Assembly (NCBI RefSeq): GCF_902859735.1
Contig: NZ_CADIJY010000004.1
Location: 310,001 to 374,000, forward strand
Direction: 5' to 3'
From: Achromobacter aegrifaciens
Lineage (GTDB): Bacteria; Pseudomonadota; Gammaproteobacteria; Burkholderiales; Burkholderiaceae_B
Length of the DNA: 64,000 nucleotides
Both the position numbers and the translations under genes were made by a program. The number at the start of each line of letters is the position of its first letter. Within the stretch, counting starts at the first letter, position 1. This document shows, piece by piece, positions 49,576 to 59,030 of the stretch. Below the pieces are notes generated by a model that did not search any database, was not told where the DNA came from, and was given only the letters and a program-made list of their open reading frames with translations.

Positions 49576-50399
49576 CAGGCCGCCTCCCGCAGGCGCCGTC
49601 GCAGATCGCCGACGTCGCCCGCGCCCAGATAAGCCTGGATGACCTGCGGGTCTGCCTGCACCTGCGCCGGCGTGCCATCGGCAATGACTTGGCCGAAGTT
49701 CAGCACCACCACGTGGTCCGACAGGTCCATCACCATGCCCATGTCATGCTCGACCATCAGCACCGTCACGCCCCATTCTGAGCGCGCGTCCAGAATGAAG
49801 CGCGCCATGTCGTCCGTCTCTTCGCGGTTCATGCCCGCCACCGGTTCGTCCAGCATCAGCACCTTGGGATTCATGGCCAGCGCCCGCGCCAGCTCCACCC
49901 GCTTTTGCAGGCCGTAGGACAGCGCGGCCACCGGCGCGTGGCGGATGTGGTCGATCTCCAGAAAGTCGATGATGCGTTCTTCGATGTCGGCGCGCAGCGC
50001 CATCTCTTCGCGGCGCGCCCGCCCGAAATACAGCAAGGCATCCAACACATTGGTCCGCAGGTGGGCGTGGCGGCCCAGCTTGATGTTGTCCAGCACCGTC
50101 ATGCCGCGGAACAGCGCAATGTTCTGGAAGCTGCGCGCCAGGCCCAGCCGGGCGCGTTCGGGCGCCGCCACGCGCGTGATGTCGCGACCCTGGAAGCGGA
50201 TCTGCCCGGATGCGGGGCGGTAGAAGCCGGAAATGGTGTTGAACAGCGAGGTCTTGCCCGCGCCATTGGGGCCGATGACCGTGGTGATGGAGCCGGACTC
50301 CACGCGAAAGCCCACACCGGTAAGCGCCTTGACCCCGCCGAACGCCAGCGTGACCCCATCCACCTCCAGCAAGGGAGGGCTGTCGGACTGATCCACCAT
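49575..50399 (-). CDS. HAAT importer ATPase, LivG type
   Basis: 274 residues from ATG 50397-50399 behind GGAGACAA; longer frames lack a ribosome site. Walker A GPNGAGKTS, LivG-style GLARSFQNIALFRGMTVLDNIKLGRH, signature ALSYGLQKRVELARAL (Q-loop variant YGLQKR typical of LivG), Walker B MLDEPVAGMNREE. It is the first gene of the operon, and the predicted TetR site is 148 bp upstream. Confidence 0.92.
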   Translation of the reverse strand: MVDQSDSPPLLEVDGVTLAFGGVKALTGVGFRVESGSITTVIGPNGAGKTSLFNTISGFYRPASGQIRFQGRDITRVAAPERARLGLARSFQNIALFRGMTVLDNIKLGRHAHLRTNVLDALLYFGRARREEMALRADIEERIIDFLEIDHIRHAPVAALSYGLQKRVELARALAMNPKVLMLDEPVAGMNREETDDMARFILDARSEWGVTVLMVEHDMGMVMDLSDHVVVLNFGQVIADGTPAQVQADPQVIQAYLGAGDVGDLRRRLREAA

Positions 50400-50546
50400 T
50401 TGTCTCCTCGCCTTTACATGCGAAGTTTTTATCGACGTTGGTCTGGCGAACCCGCGAGGCAGGAGATGCAACGAACCTGTCTTTACCTACGCCAGTACAG
50501 CGCCGGAAAATCGTTCTATGCGTTACGCTAAGCGTGCTTAAAAGAA

Positions 50547-50566
50547 AACCAAGCAAGCGCTCGGTT
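50547..50566. promoter_or_regulatory. Predicted TetR operator in the livG/crotonase divergent gap
   Basis: AACCAAGCAAGCGCTCGGTT: eight-base arms AACCAAGC and (complement) AACCGAGC agree at seven of eight positions around an AAGC centre. It lies between livG (minus) and the crotonase gene (plus), where a repressor could control both. A second short palindrome, ACGCT-A-AGCGT, is at 50525-50535. The rest of the 230-bp gap is AT-richer than the genes and holds no further feature that I recognise. Confidence 0.5.
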
Positions 50567-50629
50567 CAGACCATAGCATCGCGGTTTTTGGATCGACAGT
50601 TGGTACTTACCCGATAACGGAGACTCGCC

Positions 50630-51433
50630 ATGACCCAAGAACACCCCGCCTTCCAGACGCTGTTTCTGGAAACCGACGGCGCGATCGCGACCGTGACGCT
50701 GAACCGCCCCGACGCGCTGAACGCCATCGACGTGGCGATGGCGCAGGACTTGCAACGGGCCGCGCAATGGCTGGAAGCGCGCGATGAAATCCGCGTCGTG
50801 CTGCTGCGCGCGACGGGCAAGACTTTCTGCGCGGGCGGCGACATCAGTATGTTCACGGGCGAACCCGCGTTGGTGCGCGCCACGCTGCTGGACCTGTTCA
50901 CGCCATTGAACGACTTCATTGCGCGCATCGCCCGCATGGACAAGATCTGGATTGCCCAGGTCCACGGCATTGCCGCGGGTGCGGGCCTGTCGCTGGTCTT
51001 GGCCTGCGACCTGGCCATCGCCGACGCCGACGCCCGCTTCATGACGGCCTACCTCAAGCTTGGAGCGACTCCCGACGCCGGCATGACCCACGGTCTCACG
51101 CGGGTGCTGGGCGCCCGTCGCGCGCTGGACTTGCTATTGCGCCATGACCCGTTCCCCGCCAGCGACGCGCTGGCCTGGGGCATCGTCACCCGCACCGCCC
51201 CAACCGGAGAACTCGCGCAAGCCGCGCAAACCTACGCGCAAGAGATTGCCCGCCACGCACCGCACGGCATCGCGGGGGCCAAGGACCTGCTGCGCTCGGC
51301 CGAACACGCCACGCTGGAAACCCAACTGGCCGAGGAAACCGCGCGCTTTCTGGACAGCGCCTCGCGCACGGACTTCGCGGAAGGCGTACGGGCATTCCGC
51401 GAGAAGCGGACGCCGCAGTTCAAGGGCGAATAG
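50630..51433 (+). CDS. Crotonase-fold enzyme, PaaG-like rather than a true hydratase
   Basis: 267 residues, the crotonase superfamily length. Oxyanion-hole segments CAGGDISMF and [22 protein letters not shown]. The two catalytic glutamates of enoyl-CoA hydratase are missing: the GGGCE position reads GAGLS and the PE position reads AYL. The PDAG motif ([13 protein letters not shown]) matches the aspartate-bearing loop of PaaG-type isomerases. So isomerisation of a CoA ester is more likely than hydration. Divergent from livG and perhaps under the same TetR site. Confidence 0.85.
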   Translation: MTQEHPAFQTLFLETDGAIATVTLNRPDALNAIDVAMAQDLQRAAQWLEARDEIRVVLLRATGKTFCAGGDISMFTGEPALVRATLLDLFTPLNDFIARIARMDKIWIAQVHGIAAGAGLSLVLACDLAIADADARFMTAYLKLGATPDAGMTHGLTRVLGARRALDLLLRHDPFPASDALAWGIVTRTAPTGELAQAAQTYAQEIARHAPHGIAGAKDLLRSAEHATLETQLAEETARFLDSASRTDFAEGVRAFREKRTPQFKGE

Positions 51434-51469
51434 GCCCGGAGGTACGTCTGGCGGCGGCTCCACCCCGCC

Positions 51470-52246
51470 TCACCGCAGCCCGCTCCAGTCGGGCGCGCGC
51501 TTTTGCACGAAGGCGCTCAGGCCCTCGCGCGCCTCGGACGTAGCGGCTGAGTTGCAGAACACCTCTACCGCCGTTGCAACCCTGCGCCGGTACTCGTTGT
51601 CATTGCTGTAGACGAAAGCGCGCCGCCCCAAGGCCAGGACTTGCGGCGGCTTGTCCGCCAGCGAGCGCGCCAGCAGGCGGGCCTGCTCCAGCAATTCCGC
51701 CGTGGGCGCAACGCGCGCCACCAGCCCCAGCCCGTGCGCCTCCTGCGCATCGAAGATGCGCCCGGTGAACAGCAGGTCGAACGCCCGGTGCTTGCCCACG
51801 ACGCCCGGCAAATGCACGTAATGTATCGCCGGCAAGACGCCGACATCGATTTCCGGATAGCCGAAAGTGGCGGTGTCCGCGGCCACCACCAGGTCGCTGG
51901 AAATGGCCACCGTCATGCCGCCGCCGCGCACTGCGCCCGACACCACCGAGATTGAAGGCTTCGTCAGGTTGAACTGCGTGTCGTAGAGCTTGATATACAG
52001 CTTGGACAACAGCGCGTGGATCCGCGCCGGCGAGCTGTCCAGCAACTTCTTCATGTCCAGCCCGGCGCAGAAGCGCCCAGGCAAATCGCTGGCCAACAGC
52101 ACGGCGCGCACCGCGGGATCGGCATTGGCCCGTTCCAGCGCGGCGATCAGCGCGTCCAGCATGTCCTCGTCCAGAGCATTGACGGGCGCATGGCACATAT
52201 GGATTTCCGCAATACGATCGCGGACTTCATAGCGCAGGAATGTCAT
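51470..52246 (-). CDS. Enoyl-CoA hydratase/isomerase family protein
   Basis: 258 residues. Motifs: FCAGLDMKKLLD, SGAVRGGGMTVAISSDLVVAADTATFGYPEIDVGVLPAIHYVHLPGVVG. One catalytic Glu (PEI) is kept; the other (GGGCE) is replaced by GGGMT. Likely acts on a CoA ester with the CaiB-type transferase encoded just upstream (15-bp gap, same strand). Convergent with the PaaG-like gene. Confidence 0.88.
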   Translation of the reverse strand: MTFLRYEVRDRIAEIHMCHAPVNALDEDMLDALIAALERANADPAVRAVLLASDLPGRFCAGLDMKKLLDSSPARIHALLSKLYIKLYDTQFNLTKPSISVVSGAVRGGGMTVAISSDLVVAADTATFGYPEIDVGVLPAIHYVHLPGVVGKHRAFDLLFTGRIFDAQEAHGLGLVARVAPTAELLEQARLLARSLADKPPQVLALGRRAFVYSNDNEYRRRVATAVEVFCNSAATSEAREGLSAFVQKRAPDWSGLR

Positions 52247-52260
52247 CTGTCTTCTCGCAT

Positions 52261-53472
52261 TCAGGAATGGGTTTGCACGCTGCCCGACGCCAGCAGCGCT
52301 TCGATTTCAGCTTGCGCGTAGCCCAGCTCGGCCAGGACTTCGCGAGTGTGCTCACCCAGCACCGGCGCCGGCAGCGCAGCCTGGCGAGGCTGGCGGCCGA
52401 ACCGTATCGGCAGGCCGACGTTGCGGACCTCGCCCAGCACCTTGTGCTCACTCTTGACGATCAGTTCGCGCGCAGCGACCTGCGGATGCGCCAGCGCCTC
52501 GTCCAGCGTGTGGATGGCGGAACAAGCGATGCCCGCGGGCTTGAGCGCATCCAGCCATTGCGCCACGCTGCGCGTCTGCATGCGCGCCTGGACCAGCGCG
52601 ACCGTCTCGGCGAAATGGCGGACCCGGTCGGCGTTGGTCGCGAATTGGGGCGCATCGACATGGTCCTGCAGTCCCGCGACCGCGCAGAAACGCTGCCATT
52701 GCGCATCGTTCCCCACGCCCAGCATGATGTCGCCATCGGCCGCGCGAAATGCCTGATAAGGACACATGGCCGGATGGCCCGTGCCCATGCGGCGCGGAAT
52801 CTGGCCGGTGCGCCAGTAGTTCTGCGCCATGTACGACATCAGGCCGAGCGAGGTGTCCAATAGGGAAACGTCCAGATACTGGCCCTTGCCGGTCTGGCTG
52901 CGCTCCAGCAGCGCGGCCAGAATCCCGCTCAGCGCGAACGAGCCCGTGCCCAGGTCCACAGGCGAGAAGCTGGCGCGCGCGAAATTTCCGTCCGGCTCGC
53001 CCATGGTGCTGATCATGCCGCTGAAGGCCTGCAGCATGACGTCGTAGCCCGGCTCCTCGCCCATCGGGCCCTCGCGACCATAGCCCGATATCTCGCAGTA
53101 CACCAAACGGGGATTGAGCCCGCTGAGCGTCTCGTAATCCACGCCCAGGCGCGCGGCGGTCTTGCCGCCAAAACCCTGCAACACCACATCCGACTGTTGC
53201 GCGAGGCGGTGCACCACGGCGCGCCCTGCCGGCGTCTTGAGATCCACAGCCAGGCTGCGCTTGTTGTGGTTCACCGCCAGGAAAGTCGCGGATTGGCCGG
53301 CATCCTGCGGCAGCCAGGCGCGCGTATCGTCGCCCTTGCCCACGGGTTCGACCTTGATCACCCGCGCGCCCAACTCGCCCAGATACTGGCCGCATAGCGG
53401 CCCGGCCAGCACCTTGCTCAGGTCCAGGACGGTGATGTTCTTCAACGGCGTCATGCGTGCTTCAGTCGACAT
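52261..53472 (-). CDS. CaiB/BaiF-type CoA transferase (class III)
   Basis: 403 residues from ATG 53470-53472. Class III CoA-transferase features: LKNITVLDLSKVLAGPLCGQYLGELGARVIKVEPVGKGDDTR, LAVNHNKRSLAVDLKTPAGR, the nucleophile Asp in VDLGTGSFALSGILAALLER, and the C-terminal LGEHTREVLAELGY. It moves CoA between an acyl-CoA and a free acid. Two bases separate it from the Bug gene upstream, so they are one operon with the hydratase. Confidence 0.92.
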   Translation of the reverse strand: MSTEARMTPLKNITVLDLSKVLAGPLCGQYLGELGARVIKVEPVGKGDDTRAWLPQDAGQSATFLAVNHNKRSLAVDLKTPAGRAVVHRLAQQSDVVLQGFGGKTAARLGVDYETLSGLNPRLVYCEISGYGREGPMGEEPGYDVMLQAFSGMISTMGEPDGNFARASFSPVDLGTGSFALSGILAALLERSQTGKGQYLDVSLLDTSLGLMSYMAQNYWRTGQIPRRMGTGHPAMCPYQAFRAADGDIMLGVGNDAQWQRFCAVAGLQDHVDAPQFATNADRVRHFAETVALVQARMQTRSVAQWLDALKPAGIACSAIHTLDEALAHPQVAARELIVKSEHKVLGEVRNVGLPIRFGRQPRQAALPAPVLGEHTREVLAELGYAQAEIEALLASGSVQTHS

Positions 53473-53474
53473 GA

Positions 53475-54449
53475 TTACTGCTCGCCCTTCAGGCCGATGG
53501 TTTGCGCGGCCTGGGTCCATTGCGCGGTTTCACGCTTGAAGAACGCATCCAGTTCGGCGGGGGCGACCTGGAAAGCCTCTGCGCCGCGCTCCTGCATCGC
53601 CTTGCGGTAGGCATCGCTCGCGACCACCCGGGCCACGGCCTCGCGCAGCTTCCGCACCACGTCCGGCGGAGTGCCCGCGGGAGTCTGCAGGGAGAACCAG
53701 AACTTGAGATCCAGGCTGGGATAGCCCGCTTCCTTCAGCGTGGGCACGTCCGGCAGCAAGGGCGAACGCTCGGCGGCGGTAATCGCCAGGGCCCTCAGCC
53801 TGCCGCCGTGCACCTGGCCGAGGCTGGTCGACATGCTGTCGAACAGGAAATCGACCTGTCCGCCGATAACGTCGGTCACGGCGTTCGCGCTGCCCTTGTA
53901 AGCCACGCCCACGGCCTGAAAGCCCGCAAGCTGCTGCAACGACGCGCCATAGACATGCGGCGAACTGCCCGGACCGAAGGTGGCATAGCTGAGCCCGTTC
54001 TTCATGTCGCGGCCGCGCTGGACCAGCTCGGCCAGGGTCTTGACCGGCGTGCGCTCGGGATTGACCACCAGCAGATTGGGCATGGCGCCCGTCGTGCCGA
54101 CCGGCACATAGTCCTGCAGCGGCGCCATCTTCGCGCTCGGGTACATCAGCGGATTGATGGCCTGCATGGCCACCGTGTTGTGCATCAGCGTGTAGCCATC
54201 CGCGGGACCGTTCAGCACGCTTTGGTAGCCGACATTGCCGCTGGCGCCCGGTTTGTTCTGCACGATGACCTGCTGTCCCAATTCGCGCGCCAGAGGCTCG
54301 GCCACCAGACGCGCGATGAAATCAGTCGGACCGCCGGCCGAAAACGGCACGACCAACGTAATGGGCTTGGCAGGCCAGGTATCGGCCCACGCCGGGCCGG
54401 ACAGCGCCGCCGCAGTCGCACAAGCGGCAAGAATTCTTTGGAACGCCAT
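53475..54449 (-). CDS. Bug-family solute-binding protein
   Basis: 324 residues, ATG 54447-54449, signal peptide (FQRILAACATAAALSGPAWA). TTT binding-protein motifs: WPAKPITLVVPFSAGGPTDFIARLVAEPLARELGQQVIVQNKPGASGNVG, VAYKGSANAVTDVIGGQVDF, LQTPAGTPPDVVRKL. First gene of a small operon with a CoA transferase and a crotonase, divergent from a LysR regulator; it likely binds the acid that these enzymes process. No TctAB permease nearby. Confidence 0.93.
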   Translation of the reverse strand: MAFQRILAACATAAALSGPAWADTWPAKPITLVVPFSAGGPTDFIARLVAEPLARELGQQVIVQNKPGASGNVGYQSVLNGPADGYTLMHNTVAMQAINPLMYPSAKMAPLQDYVPVGTTGAMPNLLVVNPERTPVKTLAELVQRGRDMKNGLSYATFGPGSSPHVYGASLQQLAGFQAVGVAYKGSANAVTDVIGGQVDFLFDSMSTSLGQVHGGRLRALAITAAERSPLLPDVPTLKEAGYPSLDLKFWFSLQTPAGTPPDVVRKLREAVARVVASDAYRKAMQERGAEAFQVAPAELDAFFKRETAQWTQAAQTIGLKGEQ

Positions 54450-54575
54450 GATGTCTCCGTTGTGTTCTTAGAGGGATGGCGTCCATTATGCGAAGCGTCT
54501 TGATATATTAGAAATACCGTTTAAATATGCAGGCCATAATAAATTTGTGATGGCCTGCCTGCACGAGGTTTACGC

Positions 54576-55535
54576 ATGTCGATGTCAATCCGCGCGATGC
54601 AATGCTTTGTCGCCGTGGTCTCCACCGGATCGATCAGCCGCGCCGCGGCCGCGCTGCACGTCGCGCAGCCCGCGCTAAGCCTGCTGATACGCAATCTGGA
54701 AGAGGATCTGGGCGTGGTGCTGTTGCATCGCAGCGCTCGCGGGGTCACGCCAACGGCCGCGGGATCGCGCATGCTGGCGCACGCACGCGAGATTCTCGGC
54801 CGCATCGACGCGGCGCGCGCCGACGTGCGCGAAGACATCAGCGCACCGCGCGGGACCGTCTCGCTGGCCATGTCCATGTCCATGGCCAAGCTGCTCACTG
54901 TGCCGCTCCTGCGCTTTTCCCTGGAACACTGGCCCGGCGTCTACCTGAAGATCATCGAATCCAGCACCGGGTACATCCCGGGCTTCGTCAGTTCCGGCCA
55001 TGCCGACCTGGGACTGACGTTCAGCGACGACGCCTCGGTCGACCTGCGCTTCCAGCACCTGATAGATGAAGAACTGGTCGTGGTTTCGCCGCCGCCGGCC
55101 AAGTCGCGCAAAAAGCCGGCCCCAGCCGCGCTACATGCGCTGCCGGCCATGGATCTGCACGCGCTCGCCGAATTGCCGCTGGTATTGCCCGGCAGCCAGC
55201 ACAGCCTGCGCCGCCTGCTGGACCACTATCAGCAACAGGAGCGCGCCGAATTCCGCGTCATTGCCGAGGCCAACGCCATTCCGCAACTGATCGAACTGGC
55301 GCAGGCTGGCATCGCGCACACCATCCTGTCTTACGCGGCGGTGCACCAGGAAGCCGCGCGCGGCGAGGTCCTCCTGCATCGCATCGTCAAGCCGCGCCTG
55401 GCGCGGCCTGTGTTCCTGTGCAGGTCCGATGTCCTGCCATTGTCCATGGCCGCGTCCGCCGTTGCCGACCGGGTCAGCCGCATCATTACGGACTCCCGGC
55501 CTGGCGACCCGCCCACCCGGGCCAGGCTTAGATGA
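54576..55535 (+). CDS. LysR-family transcriptional regulator
   Basis: 319 residues. HTH at 1-60 (MQCFVAVVSTGSISRAAAALHVAQPALSLLIRNLEEDLGVVLLHRSARGVTPTAAG), then a type II binding-protein-like effector domain. Divergent from the Bug/CaiB/crotonase operon, whose activator it probably is. The 126-bp gap is AT-rich and contains an imperfect ATATT...AATAT dyad (54505-54528) where a LysR site would be expected. Its end overlaps the convergent methylglyoxal-synthase-like gene by 8 bp. Confidence 0.93.
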   Translation: MSMSIRAMQCFVAVVSTGSISRAAAALHVAQPALSLLIRNLEEDLGVVLLHRSARGVTPTAAGSRMLAHAREILGRIDAARADVREDISAPRGTVSLAMSMSMAKLLTVPLLRFSLEHWPGVYLKIIESSTGYIPGFVSSGHADLGLTFSDDASVDLRFQHLIDEELVVVSPPPAKSRKKPAPAALHALPAMDLHALAELPLVLPGSQHSLRRLLDHYQQQERAEFRVIAEANAIPQLIELAQAGIAHTILSYAAVHQEAARGEVLLHRIVKPRLARPVFLCRSDVLPLSMAASAVADRVSRIITDSRPGDPPTRARLR

Positions 55536-56412
55536 CGCGCTTTTCCACCGCCTGCGCCCAGCGCCGCGCCACTACCGGCGAAGTCGCGCAGGTCGCGGAC
55601 TCGGTCACCACCCGCACCGCGCGTTCCAGCAGCTGGATGTCGGCCTCGTGCTGGCGCGCCACATGCGGATCCTCGAAGAAGATCACACGCTGGCATTGGT
55701 GTTCCAGCACCAGCTCCGCGATCTGGGCGTCGCCGCCCAGCGGCCCGCTCAGGTAGCGGTGCACCCAGGGCGTATCCTTGGGCCAGCCGCGCGACCAGGC
55801 CAGCTCGTTCAAGCGGCCGCCGGTGGTGCCCGTGGCGACGCGCCGCGCAAACTGCGACAGCACGTCGAAATGCTCGCTGGCGAATGCCACCATCTCGTCC
55901 TTGAGCGCATCGTGGGCAATCAGCGCCACCGTCTGGCCAGTGAAGTTGAAATGGCGCGAAGCCGAGACGTCCGGCGCCAAGCCGGCGTGGACGCGTTCGA
56001 CTTCCATCCATTCGATGGCGCCGGCAAGCGTCGAGATGAACGGGCGGCCGTGCGTGATGCACTGGCGCTTGAGCGCCAGCGCCTCCGGGAAAATCGACGA
56101 CGGGTCGACGGGATCGATCAGATAGATCGCGCCGTCGAACGGCGCCTGCCCGTCACGCCCTTCCGTCACCCGGGCCACCAGCTTCATCAGGCCGCCCTCG
56201 CGGCCGTACGGATAGCGGATCAACCCGCCGTAGCCCTGCAGCATGCCCTCGCGCACGATCGCGTCGTGCGTGCGGCCGACGGTGTGCAACTGCACGCCCA
56301 GCTCGCGTATCGTGCCCGAACAGGCGCGCAGCCAGGTAAACAGCGCGGCATCGGGAGTTTCGTGGTGCAGCCGGTTGGCGGCCAGGCCAAAGCGCAATTG
56401 GGCAGCGGGCAT
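55528..56412 (-). CDS. Two-domain methylglyoxal-synthase-like protein
   Basis: 294 residues from ATG 56410-56412 (weak ribosome site; start not certain). Residues about 160-285 match methylglyoxal synthase: VALIAHD (H167, D168), ATGTTGG (193-199), LSGPLGGDAQ (D228), VIFFEDP (D248) and QHEAD (H255, D258), so all the catalytic positions are there. Residues about 5-140 look like a second, decayed copy: FGLAANR in place of the HD motif, YGREGGLMKLV in place of GPxGGDQQ, AIYLIDPVDP in place of FFWDP. E. coli MgsA has a single domain of about 150 residues. The enzyme converts dihydroxyacetone phosphate to methylglyoxal. Confidence 0.85.
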   Translation of the reverse strand: MPAAQLRFGLAANRLHHETPDAALFTWLRACSGTIRELGVQLHTVGRTHDAIVREGMLQGYGGLIRYPYGREGGLMKLVARVTEGRDGQAPFDGAIYLIDPVDPSSIFPEALALKRQCITHGRPFISTLAGAIEWMEVERVHAGLAPDVSASRHFNFTGQTVALIAHDALKDEMVAFASEHFDVLSQFARRVATGTTGGRLNELAWSRGWPKDTPWVHRYLSGPLGGDAQIAELVLEHQCQRVIFFEDPHVARQHEADIQLLERAVRVVTESATCATSPVVARRWAQAVEKRVI

Positions 56413-56514
56413 CGGTGGACTCAGGCAAGTAGGGACAACAAGAAGATCCTTGATGATACCGTGGCGGGCATGGCCGCGGCAGCTTTGGCCCCGATCCGCC
56501 GCGCTCAAAAACAA

Positions 56515-56538
56515 AAACGCTCCCCGCAGGGAGCGTTT
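56515..56538 (-). terminator. Rho-independent terminator after iscX
   Basis: Perfect 10-bp stem AAACGCTCCC/GGGAGCGTTT with a four-base loop. On the minus strand the stem runs directly into TTTTGTTTTTG, so it terminates the isc operon after iscX. Confidence 0.9.
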
Positions 56539-56550
56539 CTGGTTTGGCGA

Positions 56551-56748
56551 TCAGTCCGCCTCGTCGATCCAGGCCATCTGGATGGCCTCCAGGATCTTCT
56601 CGCCGCAATGCGCGGGGTCGTCGTTGAAGCCCGGCAAGGCCAGGACCCATTCGCGCAGCTGCACGAAGCGCAGCGTCTTGGGGTCCGCGTCAGGATGCGC
56701 GTCGAGCAGAGCCTCGGCGATCTGGTAGGTGTCGGTCCACTTCATCAA
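56551..56748 (-). CDS. iscX: IscX (Fe-S assembly frataxin-like adaptor)
   Basis: 65 residues, the usual size. KWTDTYQIAEALLDAHPDADPKTLRFVQLREWVLALPGFNDDPAHCGEKILEAIQMAWIDE matches IscX, an acidic winged-helix protein that binds IscS and iron. Start overlaps the fdx stop by four bases. A terminator follows immediately. Confidence 0.93.
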   Translation of the reverse strand: MMKWTDTYQIAEALLDAHPDADPKTLRFVQLREWVLALPGFNDDPAHCGEKILEAIQMAWIDEAD

Positions 56749-57086
56749 TGGCCCTCTTTGGCGTGGTTGATGGTGTATTTGGGGATCTCGACCGTCAGGT
56801 CGGCGTCCGTCACCAGCGCCTGGCAGGACAGGCGCGAGGTCGGGGTCAAGCCCCAGGCCTTATCCAGCAGATCCTCTTCGTCATCGGTCGCGTCTTCCAG
56901 CGAAGAATAGCCCTGCTTGACCACCACGTGACAGGTCGTGCAGGCGCACGACAGTTCGCATGCGTGTTCGATGTCGATGTGGTTATCCAGCAGCACGCGG
57001 CAGATCGACACGCCCTTGGGCGCGTCTTCGATCACGGCGCCTTCCGGGCAGTAGTCGGGATGAGGCAATACAGTCAGTTTCGGCAT
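56745..57086 (-). CDS. fdx: ISC-system [2Fe-2S] ferredoxin
   Basis: 113 residues. Adrenodoxin-type cluster ligands in CELSCACTTC plus the later Cys (in SCQALV). It supplies electrons during Fe-S cluster assembly. Ten bases after hscA, overlapping iscX. Confidence 0.95.
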   Translation of the reverse strand: MPKLTVLPHPDYCPEGAVIEDAPKGVSICRVLLDNHIDIEHACELSCACTTCHVVVKQGYSSLEDATDDEEDLLDKAWGLTPTSRLSCQALVTDADLTVEIPKYTINHAKEGH

Positions 57087-57095
57087 AGCGTGTTA

Positions 57096-58958
57096 TCAGG
57101 CAATCTCATCAAGTTTGCGGCCCGCCAGCGCGGCGCGGATGCTGCGATCCATGCGGCGCGCAGCGAAATCATCGGTCGCGGCCGACAGGGCCTGGACCGC
57201 GTCCTTCACTGTGTCCACGTCCTGCGCATCCTGGGCGGCGATGGCAGCCTGCAGGCATTCGTCCACGCGCTTGCGTTCTTCGGCGTCCAGCAGATCGCCA
57301 TCGACGGCCAGCGCGGCCTGCACCGACTCGACCAACTGGCGCGCGTCCACCTGTTGCTCGCGCAACATGCGGGCGCGTGCATCGGTGTCGGCTTGCGCCA
57401 CGCTGTCTGCCAGCATCTGCGCGATCTCGTCGTCGGTCAGGCCATAGGACGGCTTGACCGACACCATGGCCTCGACGCCCTTGCTCTGCTCGCGCGCGGT
57501 CACGCTCAGCAGGCCGTCGGCGTCCACCTGGAAGGTCACGCGGATGCGTGCTGCGCCGGCCACCATGGGCGGAATGCCGCGCAGCTCAAAGCGCGCCAGC
57601 GAGCGCGAATCGGAGACCAGGTCGCGTTCGCCTTGCACCACGTGGATGCTCATGGCCGTCTGGCCATCCTTGAAGGTCGTGAATTCCTGGGCGCGCGCCA
57701 CGGGAATCGTGCTGTTGCGCGGGATGATGCGCTCCACCAGGCCGCCCATGGTTTCCAGCCCCAGCGACAGCGGGATCACATCCAGCAACAGCCAGTCTTC
57801 GCCGGGAGCGCGGTTGCCCGCCAGCAGATTGGCCTGCAAGGCGGCGCCCAGCGCCACCACCTGGTCCGGATCGAGGTCGGTCAGCGGTTGCGTGCCGAAC
57901 AGCTTGCCCACGGCAGCGCGCACGACCGGCATGCGCGTGGCGCCGCCGACCATCACCACGCCGCGCACATCGGCTGGCGTCAGCGAGGCGTCGCGCAAGG
58001 CGCGGCGCGCGCAGTCCAGCGTGCGCACGATCAGGGGCTGCGCCAGTTCTTCAAATGCCGCCCGCGTCAGGTTCGTGTCCACGGTCCGGCCATCGGACAA
58101 TTCCAGCTTCAGGCTGGCCGCATCGGCGTCCGACAAGGCTTCGCGCGCAGCGCGCGCCGCCATCAGCAGGCGGCGGCGGTCCGCCGGCGAAAACTCGCCA
58201 GCAGCGAGTCCGGCCACCACGTGATCGACGATCAAGGCATCGAAGTCGTCGCCGCCCAAGGCGGTATCGCCGCCCGTGGCGATGACTTCGAACACGCCCT
58301 GGGTCAGGCGCAAGATGGAAACGTCGAACGTTCCGCCGCCCAGGTCGTACACCGCATACACGCCTTCGGCGGCATTATCCAGGCCGTAGGCAATGGCCGC
58401 CGCCGTGGGTTCGTTCAGCAGGCGCAGCACGTTCAGGCCGGCCAGACGCGCGGCGTCTCGCGTCGCCTGGCGCTGGGCGTCATCGAAGTAAGCAGGCACC
58501 GTGATGACCGCGCCGACCAGGTCATCGCCCAGCACGTCCTCGGCGCGCTGGCGCAGGACGGCCAGGATCTGCGCCGACACTTCAACCGGGCTCAGGTCGC
58601 CCTGGACGGTGCGGATGCGCACCATGCCAGGCGCGTCCACGAATTCGTACGGTGCGCGGCTGGCGCGCGCCTCTTCCAGCGAACGGCCCATGAAACGCTT
58701 GACCGACACAACGGTATTCAGAGGATCTTCGGCCTGCTGCGCGAGCGGTTCCCGCCCCGTGGTGACCTTGCCGCCGGCGAAATAGCGCACGGCGGAAGGC
58801 AGCAAGGCGTGGCCTTGCTCGTCCCTCAGCACTTCGGCGACGCTGCTGCGCACGGCCGCGACCAGGGAATTGGTGGTGCCCAGGTCGATCCCGACCGCCA
58901 GCTTGCGCTGGTGAGGCGCGGGCGATTCGCCAGGCTCTGATATCTGCAATAAGGCCAT
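57096..58958 (-). CDS. hscA: Fe-S chaperone HscA (Hsp70 family)
   Basis: 620 residues, the standard HscA length. Hsp70 ATPase motifs: [59 protein letters not shown] linker; substrate domain with [22 protein letters not shown]. It binds the LPPVK motif of IscU and drives cluster transfer with HscB. Confidence 0.96.
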   Translation of the reverse strand: MALLQISEPGESPAPHQRKLAVGIDLGTTNSLVAAVRSSVAEVLRDEQGHALLPSAVRYFAGGKVTTGREPLAQQAEDPLNTVVSVKRFMGRSLEEARASRAPYEFVDAPGMVRIRTVQGDLSPVEVSAQILAVLRQRAEDVLGDDLVGAVITVPAYFDDAQRQATRDAARLAGLNVLRLLNEPTAAAIAYGLDNAAEGVYAVYDLGGGTFDVSILRLTQGVFEVIATGGDTALGGDDFDALIVDHVVAGLAAGEFSPADRRRLLMAARAAREALSDADAASLKLELSDGRTVDTNLTRAAFEELAQPLIVRTLDCARRALRDASLTPADVRGVVMVGGATRMPVVRAAVGKLFGTQPLTDLDPDQVVALGAALQANLLAGNRAPGEDWLLLDVIPLSLGLETMGGLVERIIPRNSTIPVARAQEFTTFKDGQTAMSIHVVQGERDLVSDSRSLARFELRGIPPMVAGAARIRVTFQVDADGLLSVTAREQSKGVEAMVSVKPSYGLTDDEIAQMLADSVAQADTDARARMLREQQVDARQLVESVQAALAVDGDLLDAEERKRVDECLQAAIAAQDAQDVDTVKDAVQALSAATDDFAARRMDRSIRAALAGRKLDEIA

Positions 58959-59030
58959 GATTCTGTTTTTTTGGTCAGTAGGCGGCGCTGTGCCGGCGCC
59001 CGTCTCGCGGACGCCCCGGCGCGGCCTGGG

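Noticed and set aside
48277-49632. Plus-strand His/Gln-rich open frame opposite livM/livH
   Set aside because: Repetitive composition comes from the complement of membrane-protein codons; no start site or domain.
56748-58940. Plus-strand open frame of about 730 codons opposite fdx and hscA
   Set aside because: Antisense to well-recognised isc genes, no motif; a composition artefact.
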